In this document: piece after piece, positions 20,359 through 28,387 of the stretch | Numbering within the stretch: position 1 is the stretch's first letter | Layout: each line of letters begins with the position of its first letter | From: an uncultured Clostridia bacterium | Lineage (GTDB): Bacteria > Bacillota > Clostridia > TANB77 > CAG-508 | DNA length: 64,000 nt | Reading direction: 5' to 3' | Assembly: GCA_934130935.1 (NCBI GenBank) | Contig: CAKOYQ010000008.1 | Span: 1-64,000, forward strand | Made by a program: the position numbers and the translations under genes | Notes under the pieces: generated by a model | What the model was told of the DNA's origin: nothing | Databases searched by the model: none | Seen by the model: the letters and a program-made list of their open reading frames with translations, nothing else

Positions 20359-20829
20359 ATGGAATTAACAAAAAACATTTTTTTTAATACTGATAAGTTA
20401 GTAGAAAATAGTAAAGTAAAAATTTCATATACAGGAACATTCTTCCAGGACTCTTCTAAAGAAGTATTTTTTCATTATGGATTTGGAAATAATTGGAATA
20501 ATGTCAAAGATGTAAAAATGGAAAAAACAGAACTTGGATTCCAAACAGAAGTAGAACTTGGTTCTGGCGAAACATTTAATTTTTGTTTTTTTAATGAAAA
20601 TGGAAATTGGGATAATAATTATGGAAATAATTATAGTTTTCCTATAGAAAAAAAGCCAGTTGAATTGATAGTTCTAAGTGATGAACCAGTTTCTTTAGGA
20701 AGTGCAAGAAAATTAAGAAAATCCTATATCTGGAGTAAAAAAATACGTTTGGCAGTATATAAAATTATCACTTATTTGCCAAAATTAATTTCAGGTAATT
20801 ACAAAAAAAAGGCTTCAAATAATGAATAA
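20359..20829 (+). CDS. Small protein with CBM25/CBM53-like starch-binding domain
   Basis: 156 residues. The start at 20359 follows AAAGGAG with 8-base spacing; an upstream in-frame extension overlapping the divergent promoter region is not coding. Residues about 18-95 look like a starch-binding module: HYGFGNNWNN, a core of short strands, then FCFFNENGNWDNNYGNNYSF with the aromatic and Asn/Trp pattern of CBM25/53-type folds. No signal peptide and no catalytic domain are present, so it probably acts inside the cell, perhaps on glycogen or alpha-glucan; this is inference. The tail (about 115-156) is basic and partly hydrophobic. It is a single-gene unit between its own promoter and a bidirectional terminator. 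Confidence 0.75.
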   Translation: MELTKNIFFNTDKLVENSKVKISYTGTFFQDSSKEVFFHYGFGNNWNNVKDVKMEKTELGFQTEVELGSGETFNFCFFNENGNWDNNYGNNYSFPIEKKPVELIVLSDEPVSLGSARKLRKSYIWSKKIRLAVYKIITYLPKLISGNYKKKASNNE

Positions 20830-20857
20830 GTTTGAACCTGTTTAATATAGCGCGTTT

Positions 20858-20892
20858 AAAAAGAGTAAATTTTGCAATAATTTACTCTTTTT
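20858..20892. terminator. Bidirectional intrinsic terminator
   Basis: A perfect 14-bp stem (aaaaagagtaaatt and its complement) with a 7-base loop lies between two convergent genes. A and T runs on either side suit both directions. Confidence 0.85.
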
Positions 20893-20903
20893 GTTTATTA
20901 ATA

Positions 20904-21614
20904 TTATATTACCCATCCTCCATTAACTGAAATAATTTGTCCTGTTGTGTATTCATCTTCTATAATCCATTTTACACATCTTGCTATATCTATAGTTTTT
21001 CCTATATTCCCTAGCGGAATTTCTTCTTCTATATTTTTTATATCATTAGATGTTAGTTTTTTATTCATATCTGTATCTATAATTCCTGGTGCAATAGAAT
21101 TTACTCTAATATTTGATGGCCCCAATTCTTTTGCTAATGATTTTGTCATTCCATCCATTCCAGCTTTAGCAATAGAATATATTGTTTCACATGATGCGCC
21201 TACAATTCCCCACACTGATGAAATATTTATTATACACCCTTTTTTATTATGTATCATATTAGGTAATACCTCTTGTGTTACGCAAAATGCGGAATATAAA
21301 TTTGTATTAATTATTTTGTTCCAATCTCCATCTGTTACATCTGTAAATACTTTACTTTCTGATATTCCTGCATTATTTACTAACACATCAATTTTTCCAT
21401 ATTTATTTAATATATTCTCAATCATTTTATGTACCTCTTCCCTTTGAGATACATCTGCTTTATAAATTTCTATATTTAGGTTTTCTTGCTGTAACTTTTG
21501 AGCTTGTTCTTCTGATTTATTATAATTTGCTATTACAGCATTTCCATCTTGTGCTAGCCTTCTTGCTATTTCTTTTCCTATTCCTCTTGATGCTCCTGTT
21601 ATTAATATTACCAT
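20904..21614 (-). CDS. Short-chain dehydrogenase/reductase (FabG-like)
   Basis: 236 residues of a classical SDR: TGASRGIG cofactor loop at 6-13, NNAG at 80-83, catalytic Ser near 132-133, Tyr146 and Lys150 in YSIAK, and a C-terminal NGGW. Such enzymes reduce carbonyl groups with NAD(P)H. FabG (3-oxoacyl-ACP reductase) and YmfI (EF-P 5-aminopentanone reductase) are the closest types by length and motifs; no fab or efp gene is nearby to decide. It has its own GGAGG site and lies alone between the terminator at 20858-20892 and a tRNA operon. Confidence 0.88.
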   Translation of the reverse strand: MVILITGASRGIGKEIARRLAQDGNAVIANYNKSEEQAQKLQQENLNIEIYKADVSQREEVHKMIENILNKYGKIDVLVNNAGISESKVFTDVTDGDWNKIINTNLYSAFCVTQEVLPNMIHNKKGCIINISSVWGIVGASCETIYSIAKAGMDGMTKSLAKELGPSNIRVNSIAPGIIDTDMNKKLTSNDIKNIEEEIPLGNIGKTIDIARCVKWIIEDEYTTGQIISVNGGWVI

Positions 21615-21681
21615 TTATTCCTCCTAAACTAAATTAAAAAAGCCAATAATTAAGAGTTATCTCAAAACTATTGACCTTTAT

Positions 21682-21758
21682 TGGAGCCACTTCCCAGATT
21701 CGAACTGGGGACCCCCGCATTACAAGTGCGGTGCTCTGGCCAGCTGAGCTAAAGTGGC
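21682..21758 (-). tRNA. tRNA-Thr (TGT)
   Basis: Full cloverleaf: acceptor GCCACTT/AAGTGGC, anticodon stem CCGCA/TGCGG with loop CTTGTAA (anticodon TGT), TTCGAAT T-loop and encoded CCA. Last gene of the Lys-Glu-Thr operon. Confidence 0.96.
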
Positions 21759-21760
21759 AA

Positions 21761-21835
21761 TGGTGACCCCGACGGGAATCGAACCCATGACTCCGCCGTG
21801 AAAGGGCGGTGTCTTAACCGCTTGACCACGGGGCC
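21761..21835 (-). tRNA. tRNA-Glu (TTC)
   Basis: Acceptor GGCCCCG/CGGGGTC, anticodon stem CCGCC/GGCGG with loop CTTTCAC (anticodon TTC), TTCGATT T-loop and encoded CCA. It is two bases from the tRNA-Thr gene. Confidence 0.96.
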
Positions 21836-21842
21836 ATATATA

Positions 21843-21870
21843 GAATTCTAATTTTAATAAATTAGAATTC
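21843..21870. repeat. Perfect hairpin in the tRNA operon spacer
   Basis: gaattctaatt and its exact complement flank a 6-base loop between tRNA-Lys and tRNA-Glu. There is no T run, so it is more likely an RNA-processing structure than a terminator. Confidence 0.8.
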
Positions 21871-21872
21871 TT

Positions 21873-21948
21873 TGGTGAGCTATCCGCGACTCGAACGCGG
21901 GACAACTTGATTAAAAGTCAAGTGCTCTACCACCTGAGCTAATAGCCC
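21873..21948 (-). tRNA. tRNA-Lys (TTT)
   Basis: Acceptor GGGCTAT/ATAGCTC, anticodon stem CTTGA/TCAAG with loop CTTTTAA (anticodon TTT), TTCGAGT T-loop and encoded CCA. First gene after the operon promoter. Confidence 0.96.
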
Positions 21949-21977
21949 ATATGCAATGTATTGCACAACGCCTATTT

Positions 21978-22006
21978 ATATTACACTATTTTTCCTCTGT
22001 TGTCAA
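21978..22006 (-). promoter_or_regulatory. Predicted strong promoter of the tRNA operon
   Basis: On the minus strand TTGACA and TAATAT are 17 bases apart. The short palindrome TGCAATACATTGCA lies between the promoter and the first tRNA. Confidence 0.75.
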
Positions 22007-22050
22007 TACATTTTTCAAATTTTTTTTATTTTTTTACATAAAATTGTTTT

Positions 22051-22236
22051 TTATGCATTTAATTTTTCAATAACTTCTTCTACATCTATCCCATGAACTT
22101 CACATGCTTCTTGTAATGTTTCCATTTGAGAAGCTGGACAACCTATGCAATGCATACCACATTCTATTAGGATTTCTGCTTTTTCTGGAGCAACTTGTAA
22201 TATTTCTCCAATTTTAGTGTCTTTTTTAAATTTCAT
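22051..22236 (-). CDS. DUF1858-domain protein
   Basis: 61 residues that are entirely a DUF1858 domain: a start resembling KDTKIGEILQ, an ECGMHCIGCPAS segment with three cysteines, and a C-terminal HGIDVEEVIEKLN. The family is small and found alone or at the N-terminus of di-iron and redox proteins; the cysteines suggest metal or redox binding, but no reaction is established. It has no operon partner and is transcribed toward the tRNA promoter. Confidence 0.88.
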   Translation of the reverse strand: MKFKKDTKIGEILQVAPEKAEILIECGMHCIGCPASQMETLQEACEVHGIDVEEVIEKLNA

Positions 22237-22374
22237 TTTACATTCATTCCTTATATATATTTTTAGGTCTTTTAACAGGCAAACCTATAAACCTTACTTT
22301 TATAGCAAATAGCATCCCATAAAATTATAAAAATATTATGCATAAATATTTTATCACAAATTTTAAAAAAAGTA

Positions 22375-22403
22375 TAGACAAATTTAAAAAATTGTTGTAT
22401 TAT
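22375..22403 (+). promoter_or_regulatory. Predicted promoter of type IV secretion set 1
   Basis: TAGACA and TATTAT with a 17-base spacer, 31 bases ahead of the small membrane ORF at 22435 and divergent from the DUF1858 gene. Confidence 0.55.
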
Positions 22404-22434
22404 GTTTATCGAAAGAGCGGTGGTCATATAAAAT

Positions 22435-22584
22435 ATGGCATTAAATACATTATTTAATATTTTTTTTATTATTTATATTATTAGTTTTTTTATTACTTTA
22501 TATTCAATCTATACTTTTTTTGATATAAAATTATTTCATAATTTACAAGGTTCAAAGTTAAAAATCAAACAAAAAACTGAATAA
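22435..22584 (+). CDS. Small single-helix membrane protein
   Basis: 49 codons (MALNTLFNIFF start, KQKTE end) giving one long hydrophobic helix (about 5-30) and a basic tail. It sits between a good promoter and the VirD4-like gene, which begins five bases after its stop, and has a weak GGTGG site. It resembles nothing I can name; the operon position suggests a membrane accessory of the secretion system. It could also be an untranslated leader. Confidence 0.45.
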   Translation: MALNTLFNIFFIIYIISFFITLYSIYTFFDIKLFHNLQGSKLKIKQKTE

Positions 22585-22589
22585 CAGGA

Positions 22590-24296
22590 GTGATAATTAT
22601 TAAGCGTTTTATTTTTACACTTATTTTTTTGGTATTAACATCTTTTATTTCTTATCATTTTTTTCAACCTTTATACCAAGCAACAGAAGTTATTATTTCC
22701 TTTGGCTTAAATCCCTCAGACATTTGTTACGATAATCCTTTAATTTGGAAATTTATAAAAATTAGTTTTATTTTTTTCAATATATTTTCAAATTTTATTA
22801 TAATTAATTCAATAATTTTAAGATTTCATATTTTTGAAAAAAATATTACACATGTAAAACCAGCTACGGGAATTAATAATACAACTCAACTATCAAAAAC
22901 AGATTTACAATTATTAATAGGTTACAATGTTTCTAATAACTCAAAAATATATTTACCAGAATCAGGATTATATCAAAACTTTTTAATAACTGGCACTATA
23001 GGTACTGGTAAAACAAGTTCTGCAATGTACCCTTTTACAGAACAATTAATCAAGTATAATTACTTACACCCCACTAAAAAATTAGGTATTTTAATATTAG
23101 ATGTAAAAGGAAATTATTTCAAACAAGTAAAACAATTTGCCACAAAATATCATTTAGAAAAAGATATAATAGAAATTGGTTTACACTCTAAAATACGATA
23201 CAATCCTCTGCATAAACCAAACCTTAATCCAATAGTTTTAGCTAATAGACTTAAAACTATTTTATTATTATTTTCAGAAAATAACTCTGAATCTTTTTGG
23301 CTTGATAAAGCAGAACAAATTTTAACCGAATGTATTAAACTCTGTAGATTATATAATAATGGCTATGTCACTTTTATAGAATTACATAAATTAATTACTG
23401 AACCTGATTATTATAAATCAAAAATTGAAATATTAAAAAATTTATTTTATCAATCAAAGTTTTCTCATAAAGACATTTATGAACTTAATACCGCTCTTGA
23501 GTTTTTTGAAAAAGAATTTAACTCTTTAGATCAACGTACTTTAGCTATTCTAAAATCAGAAATTTCTAGAATTACCAATATATTTATTTCAGATTACAAT
23601 GTTTCAAAAACTTTTTGTCCAGAAAAAAAAGATTTAAATTTCAAAAGTTTTAGTTCAATGATTCAAAAAGGAAAAATTGTAATTTTAAATATGAATATTG
23701 CAGAATATAAAAATCTTTCAAAAATTATTGCTGCATATTTAAAATTAGATTTCCAGTCAGAAATAATGTATAATTTATCACATGCAAAAACTCGACCTTC
23801 TGTTTTTATATGTGACGAGTATTCAGAATATGTTACAAAAACAGATGCAGATTTTTTCTCTCTCAGTCGTGAAGCCAAATGCATAAATATTGTTTCAACT
23901 CAAAGTTATTCTTCCCTAAAAAATACACTAAAAGACGAAACTTCTGTAAAAGTTATTATTCAAAACTTAATCAATAAAATTTGGTTTAGAACTGATGATA
24001 TCTTCACAATCGAAGAGGTTCAAAAGCAGTTAGGAAAAGAAGAAAAATTTTATACATCAAAAAGTATTTCAGAAAATGCTAAAGAAACAAAGTTTAATTA
24101 TATAACAAATTCTTTAAATTCGCAGAATTCAAGTATCACAGAAAGTTTAAATACCTACACTCAAAAGGATTTCATTTATGATACAAATTTTTTCACTCAA
24201 AATTTGGAAACTTTTTCATCTCTTGCCTTTTTATCAGATGGCTCACATATATTAAAACCATCAAAATTGAAAATGTTTCCATATTTTGAAAATTAG
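22590..24296 (+). CDS. VirD4/TraG-like type IV coupling ATPase
   Basis: About 568 residues. Two N-terminal membrane helices (about 8-28 and 52-77), then a RecA-like motor with Walker A GTIGTGKTSS at 135-144, the typical LDVKGNY strand, and a Walker B-type VFICDEYSEY around 408-417. Coupling proteins bring DNA or protein substrates to the type IV channel. The GTG at 22590 overlaps the AGGAG ribosome site, so the true start is doubtful: in-frame ATT codons at 22596 and 22599 have better spacing. Genes for VirB2-like and VirB6-like proteins follow. No relaxase accompanies it here. The frame is intact. Confidence 0.85.
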   Translation: MIIIKRFIFTLIFLVLTSFISYHFFQPLYQATEVIISFGLNPSDICYDNPLIWKFIKISFIFFNIFSNFIIINSIILRFHIFEKNITHVKPATGINNTTQLSKTDLQLLIGYNVSNNSKIYLPESGLYQNFLITGTIGTGKTSSAMYPFTEQLIKYNYLHPTKKLGILILDVKGNYFKQVKQFATKYHLEKDIIEIGLHSKIRYNPLHKPNLNPIVLANRLKTILLLFSENNSESFWLDKAEQILTECIKLCRLYNNGYVTFIELHKLITEPDYYKSKIEILKNLFYQSKFSHKDIYELNTALEFFEKEFNSLDQRTLAILKSEISRITNIFISDYNVSKTFCPEKKDLNFKSFSSMIQKGKIVILNMNIAEYKNLSKIIAAYLKLDFQSEIMYNLSHAKTRPSVFICDEYSEYVTKTDADFFSLSREAKCINIVSTQSYSSLKNTLKDETSVKVIIQNLINKIWFRTDDIFTIEEVQKQLGKEEKFYTSKSISENAKETKFNYITNSLNSQNSSITESLNTYTQKDFIYDTNFFTQNLETFSSLAFLSDGSHILKPSKLKMFPYFEN

Positions 24297-24344
24297 TTTT
24301 ATAATTTTTGCTTAAAAAATTAAATATTTCAATAAGGAGTCACT

Positions 24345-24662
24345 ATGAAAAAATTATTATTTATTATTACACTTTTTATTTATATTATATTAATTTTATC
24401 CCCTATTGTCCTAGGAGCAACACCTAAATTAGTAAATAAATTAAATGATGCTTTTAAAGATATTGAAGGGTGGATTATAAAAATATCAACACCTGCAGCT
24501 GCTGTGGCTGTTTGTACAGGTGCACTTATGAGAAAATTCAGCTTTGGCGATGAAGAAAAAATCAGAACTGGAAAGAAATTAATTACAGGTTCATTATTTT
24601 CTTATGCTTTTATATTAGCTATAGATTTAATATTATCTGCAATTCAATCTTTAATTGGATAG
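24345..24662 (+). CDS. VirB2/TrbC-like pilin or channel subunit (set 1)
   Basis: 105 residues: signal peptide (about 1-25, ending VLGA), a short amphipathic stretch, and two hydrophobic helices (about 48-64 and 82-103) with a charged loop FGDEEKIRTGKKLI between them. This size and topology fit VirB2/TrbC-type subunits. It lies eight bases before the VirB6-like gene. The match is by topology and context, not by a strong motif. Confidence 0.68.
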   Translation: MKKLLFIITLFIYIILILSPIVLGATPKLVNKLNDAFKDIEGWIIKISTPAAAVAVCTGALMRKFSFGDEEKIRTGKKLITGSLFSYAFILAIDLILSAIQSLIG

Positions 24663-24670
24663 GTGATTAA

Positions 24671-25549
24671 ATGGAGAGTAATTCAAATATAACTTCAAAT
24701 ATTATTGAAGCAGTTAACACTATCTTAGGAAATTTATTTTCTTCAATAGATAGCAATGTTTATAATGTTCTTGATGACATTACTTTTATAAGTTCAGATA
24801 TAATTAATGATTCTTATTTTGAAAAAATATTAGGAACTTCAGCATCCAATGGAATTTTATTAATATCAAATTCTCTACTTTTTGGTTTTTTATTATATTA
24901 TTCTATAAAATACCTATTTGCACATTTTACATTTCAACAAATAGAAAAGCCTTCGCAATTTATTTTTAAATCTATTATTTTTGGTATTTGTATTAATTTT
25001 TCATATTTTTTTGTCGGAGAAGCCTTAAATTTTTTATCTAATATATCTCTTGCAATTAGAGGGATTGGAGAAGATTTATTTCATAAAAACATTTGCTTTT
25101 CTGAACTGATTTTAGAAATAAACAATGATATTTCTATAACCTCCTCTTCTTTAGATATTTTTTCATTAGATGGAATTATTAAAGCTTCACTTACAATGTC
25201 TTTATTAAATCTAGTTTTTACATATTCTTTTAGATATGTAATGATTAAAATTTTTATTTTACTTACACCTTTTGCAATTTTGTCATTAATATTAGAACAT
25301 ACTTCATGGTTTTTTAAAGCTTGGGTTCGCAACTTATTTTCTTTATTATTTATACAGATTATTGTCTCTATTGTTTTATTAATATTATTTTCTATGGATT
25401 ATTCTTCTAATAATTTAATGACTAAATTCATTTATATTGGAGCAATTTATGCTCTAATAAAATCAAATTCTTTTGTTCGTGATTTCATCGGTGGAGTTTC
25501 CACAACTTTTACTCAAAATGTGGAAAACTTATTTAAAAAATCACATTAA
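24671..25549 (+). CDS. VirB6/TrbL-like polytopic membrane protein (set 1)
   Basis: 292 residues with a polar N-terminus of about 55 residues and roughly six hydrophobic helices. The segment FAILSLILEHTSWFFKAW is typical of VirB6/TrbL-like proteins in Firmicutes conjugation systems (charged Trp-rich loop). It would form the inner-membrane part of the channel. It follows the pilin gene by 8 bases and is followed by a long inverted repeat that probably ends or attenuates the transcript. Confidence 0.7.
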   Translation: MESNSNITSNIIEAVNTILGNLFSSIDSNVYNVLDDITFISSDIINDSYFEKILGTSASNGILLISNSLLFGFLLYYSIKYLFAHFTFQQIEKPSQFIFKSIIFGICINFSYFFVGEALNFLSNISLAIRGIGEDLFHKNICFSELILEINNDISITSSSLDIFSLDGIIKASLTMSLLNLVFTYSFRYVMIKIFILLTPFAILSLILEHTSWFFKAWVRNLFSLLFIQIIVSIVLLILFSMDYSSNNLMTKFIYIGAIYALIKSNSFVRDFIGGVSTTFTQNVENLFKKSH

Positions 25550-25565
25550 TATAGTTTAATATTTT

Positions 25566-25746
25566 CCAAGACTAAAATATAATCCTTCCATTACATTCCT
25601 CGATTCATTTCGAGATTTAAGAAATTCTAATTTATTTTATGGCACCCTTCCACTCTCGTGAACTCTTTCCATAAAATTCATAAGAATTTCTAAAATCTCT
25701 CCAATCATATTCGTCATTCCATTTCAGGATTATATTTTAGTCTTGG
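25566..25746. repeat. Nested inverted-repeat element of about 180 bp
   Basis: A perfect 20-bp outer pair (25566-25585 with 25727-25746) encloses further matching pairs: 25612-25618 with 25693-25699, 25619-25628 with 25683-25691, and 25635-25642 with 25669-25676. Small hairpins such as ctcga/tcgag sit in the side loops. The whole is one long imperfect hairpin between two secretion genes and could be a MITE-like insertion or a structured mRNA element. Confidence 0.85.
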
Positions 25747-25778
25747 AATTATATTAAATCTATAGGAAAGGAGCTTTT

Positions 25779-26063
25779 ATGAAATTTATAATTCCTCAAA
25801 ATTATAATTTTAAAAATAAAATATTTGGTATTTTAGATTATTCAACAGCTTTTTTAAATTTATTTTGGTATACACTTAACTTTATTATACTTAACTTATT
25901 TTTTAACAACTGGAACATAAAAATATTTTTTCTTATTTCTCTATGTCTTCCATTAACTTTATTTAGCTTAGTTGGATTTAATGGAGAATCTGTTGTTTAT
26001 GTCCTTAAATATGTTATCAAATATCTACTTAGGCCAAAACTATATTTATTTAAAAAATTTTAA
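25779..26063 (+). CDS. PrgI/VirB3-like small membrane protein (set 1)
   Basis: 94 residues with an AAAGGAG site. It opens with IPQNYNFKNKIFGILDY and has two closely packed hydrophobic segments (about 20-45 and 48-66), then an amphipathic tail ending in KKF. Size, N-terminal polar segment and paired helices fit the PrgI/VirB3-like family that partners the VirB4 ATPase. The cognate VirB4 of this set is probably the minus-strand gene at 32440-34263. Family assignment is moderate. Confidence 0.55.
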   Translation: MKFIIPQNYNFKNKIFGILDYSTAFLNLFWYTLNFIILNLFFNNWNIKIFFLISLCLPLTLFSLVGFNGESVVYVLKYVIKYLLRPKLYLFKKF

Positions 26064-26091
26064 TTTTATCTCCTATTTTTTTATTTTAGAC

Positions 26092-26119
26092 TTGATTTTA
26101 TTTTGTAAAATGATATAAT
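26092..26119 (+). promoter_or_regulatory. Predicted promoter of the dnaD-dnaC pair
   Basis: TTGATT and TATAAT with a 16-base spacer. A 9-bp hairpin (atagtttag with ctaaactat) and a GGGGGGAGGAA ribosome site follow before the start at 26198. Confidence 0.65.
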
Positions 26120-26197
26120 TCTATTTAGCTTATAGGAGAAAATAGTTTAGCTTTATTTCTAAACTATATTCGTTCCTTTGGGGGGAGGAATGATTAA

Positions 26198-27253
26198 ATG
26201 AAATTAGAACAACCAGAAATTCCACTGTTATTTTCTGAGACAGTTGTTTCAGATATATTTTTTGCTGAATATTTATCTCAGATGCCATCAAATAGTGTTA
26301 AAGTTTATTTATATATGATGTTTCTATCAAAATATAAAAAAGATATAAAATTAAATGATTTATCCAAAAAACTAGCACTTCCGCTAAAAGATATAAATGA
26401 TGCTATTTTATATTTGGATACTAATGGATTAATTATAAAAAAAGAGGCTGGTTATATTGTTGTAAATCTACAAGAATTAACTCTTCATAAATTATATACA
26501 CCAAATTTAACCGCATCTCCTGAAAAAGTTGCTAATATTGCCAAAAACAAAGCTCGTGCTAAAGTTATAACTCATATAAATAATGCATATTTTCAGGGAA
26601 TTATGGGACCATCATGGTACAATGATATTGATTTATGGTTCACAAAATATAATTTTGATGATCAAGTTATGATTGCACTTTTTGATTATTGTTATAACCG
26701 TTCTGCACTTCATAAAAAGTATGTACAAACAGTTGCAGAAGCCTGGGGAAATAATAATATTCAAACATGGAATGACTTAGATTTATACTATCAAAAACAG
26801 GAAAAATTGGTGAAAATAAAAAGGACAATTACTAAGAAACTTGGAAAAACTTCTCTTACTCAATATGAAGAAGCATATATTGAAAAATGGGTTATTGATT
26901 TTGGTTATGATTTAAATATTATTGAAATCGCTCTTAAAAGAACCACTTTTAAATCAAATCCTACATTTGAATATTTCAATAATATAATTACAGACTGGCA
27001 TGATAGGAATTTAAAAACATCAAATGAAATTCTTGCATTTATAGAACAACGTAATAAACAAAAGAAAGATACTAAAAAACTAGAAAAACAAGTTGCAAAA
27101 GCGTCTTTTGATCAAAGACAATATGATAATCTGGCATTTTTATACGCAAATGCAGGAATATCTCCTGTAGAATTTCCAAATAATTCAAATGCGAATGAAC
27201 CTCAAGCATCTGCATCAGTTTTTTCTAATATTAAAGGAGATTTAAATGGATAA
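26198..27253 (+). CDS. dnaD: DnaD-domain replication initiation protein
   Basis: 351 residues. An N-terminal winged-helix part (about 30-95) resembles DnaD/DnaB-type initiators. A middle segment with GPSWYNDIDLW and the C-terminal DnaB_2-type domain (about 212-275) with YIEKWVIDFGYDLNIIEIAL follow, then a charged tail. DnaD helps load the replicative helicase in Firmicutes. Its stop overlaps the start of the next gene (a DnaC-like loader) by eight bases, a pairing common in Clostridia. It is read head-on to the replication fork, unlike most neighbours. Confidence 0.88.
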   Translation: MKLEQPEIPLLFSETVVSDIFFAEYLSQMPSNSVKVYLYMMFLSKYKKDIKLNDLSKKLALPLKDINDAILYLDTNGLIIKKEAGYIVVNLQELTLHKLYTPNLTASPEKVANIAKNKARAKVITHINNAYFQGIMGPSWYNDIDLWFTKYNFDDQVMIALFDYCYNRSALHKKYVQTVAEAWGNNNIQTWNDLDLYYQKQEKLVKIKRTITKKLGKTSLTQYEEAYIEKWVIDFGYDLNIIEIALKRTTFKSNPTFEYFNNIITDWHDRNLKTSNEILAFIEQRNKQKKDTKKLEKQVAKASFDQRQYDNLAFLYANAGISPVEFPNNSNANEPQASASVFSNIKGDLNG

Positions 27254-28265
27254 TGAAATTTTATCTAAATTAATAGCAGAATATGACCAAAAAAAACGTA
27301 GAGCAGAACTTGATTTACAAGAGCGTAAAGAAGAACTTTATAAAAAAATTCCTCGTCTGCAAGAAATTGAAATTGAATTAAATAATTTTGCTATTAATAC
27401 TGCAAAAAACATTTTAAAAGGGTCTTCTTCCCTTTCTTTAGAGGCTTTAAATTCCAAAGTTGCAGATTTAAAAATTGAAAAAAATAGAATATTAAAAGAA
27501 CATAATATACCAAGTACTTATTTAGAACCTTTCTACGAGTGCAACATTTGCAAAGATACTGGATATATTCAAACTGGTACTTCAGCATCTAGTTTATGTT
27601 CTTGTTTAAAACAGAAACTATTAGATATATCTTATAATAAATCAAATATTTCTAACCTTAGTAAAGAAAATTTTGCAACTTTTAATGAAAATATTTTTTC
27701 AGATAAAATAGAAACTGAAAAATTTGGAATTAATATTTCACCACGTCAAAATATTATAACAATAAAATCAAAATGCATAGATTTTGTTAAAAACTTTGAT
27801 AATCCTGATACTCATAATTTATTATTTACAGGAAATACTGGACTTGGAAAAACTTTTATGAGTAATTGTATAGCAAATGAATTAATAAAGAATGGAAAAA
27901 GCGTACTTTATCAAACAGCCCCTGTTTTATTAGAAACTGTTATTGACAAAAAATTTAATAAGTATAAAAATTCTGTTCAAGATGATTTTTATAAAAATGT
28001 TTTAGAGTCAGATTTATTAATTATTGATGACCTAGGGACAGAATGTTTAAATAGCATGAAATTAAGTGAATTATTTACAATTTTAAATACTCGTTTGTTA
28101 AATTTTAATAATAAAGTAACAAAAACTATAATTTCTACTAATTTAAATATTAATAATATTTTTAAAAATTATGAAGAAAGAATTGGTTCTCGTATTGCTG
28201 GATTTTATGACATTTATTATTTTTTTGGTGATGATTTAAGACTTAAGCCAAAACATTTTAATTAG
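27246..28265 (+). CDS. dnaC: DnaC-like helicase loader ATPase
   Basis: 339 residues. A coiled N-terminus precedes a Cys cluster (CNICKDTGY, later CSCL) that can bind zinc. The AAA+ core has Walker A GNTGLGKT (near 197-204) and Walker B LLIIDDLGTE (near 258-267). This layout matches the DnaC/DnaI-type loaders paired with DnaD in Clostridia. It ends before a bidirectional terminator shared with gyrA. IstB-like transposition helpers are related, but the zinc cluster and the DnaD partner argue for replication. Confidence 0.87.
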   Translation: MDNEILSKLIAEYDQKKRRAELDLQERKEELYKKIPRLQEIEIELNNFAINTAKNILKGSSSLSLEALNSKVADLKIEKNRILKEHNIPSTYLEPFYECNICKDTGYIQTGTSASSLCSCLKQKLLDISYNKSNISNLSKENFATFNENIFSDKIETEKFGINISPRQNIITIKSKCIDFVKNFDNPDTHNLLFTGNTGLGKTFMSNCIANELIKNGKSVLYQTAPVLLETVIDKKFNKYKNSVQDDFYKNVLESDLLIIDDLGTECLNSMKLSELFTILNTRLLNFNNKVTKTIISTNLNINNIFKNYEERIGSRIAGFYDIYYFFGDDLRLKPKHFN

Positions 28266-28350
28266 ACAAAAGGCATAATATATAGTTCTTATATAGTGTA
28301 TTTATTTGCACTTACTATATTATCTTGCTTTTTATATAAAATTTTCTACA

Positions 28351-28381
28351 AAAAAGGATTCCCTAACTCGGAACCCTTTTT
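28351..28381. terminator. Bidirectional intrinsic terminator between dnaC and gyrA
   Basis: aaaaaggattcc pairs with ggaacccttttt (one mismatch) around a 7-base loop, flanked by A and T runs in the gap of convergent genes. Confidence 0.8.
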
Positions 28382-28387
28382 ATTTTT

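Noticed and set aside
21720..21905. ORF across the tRNA operon
   Set aside because: It covers three clear tRNA cloverleafs and has no coding features.
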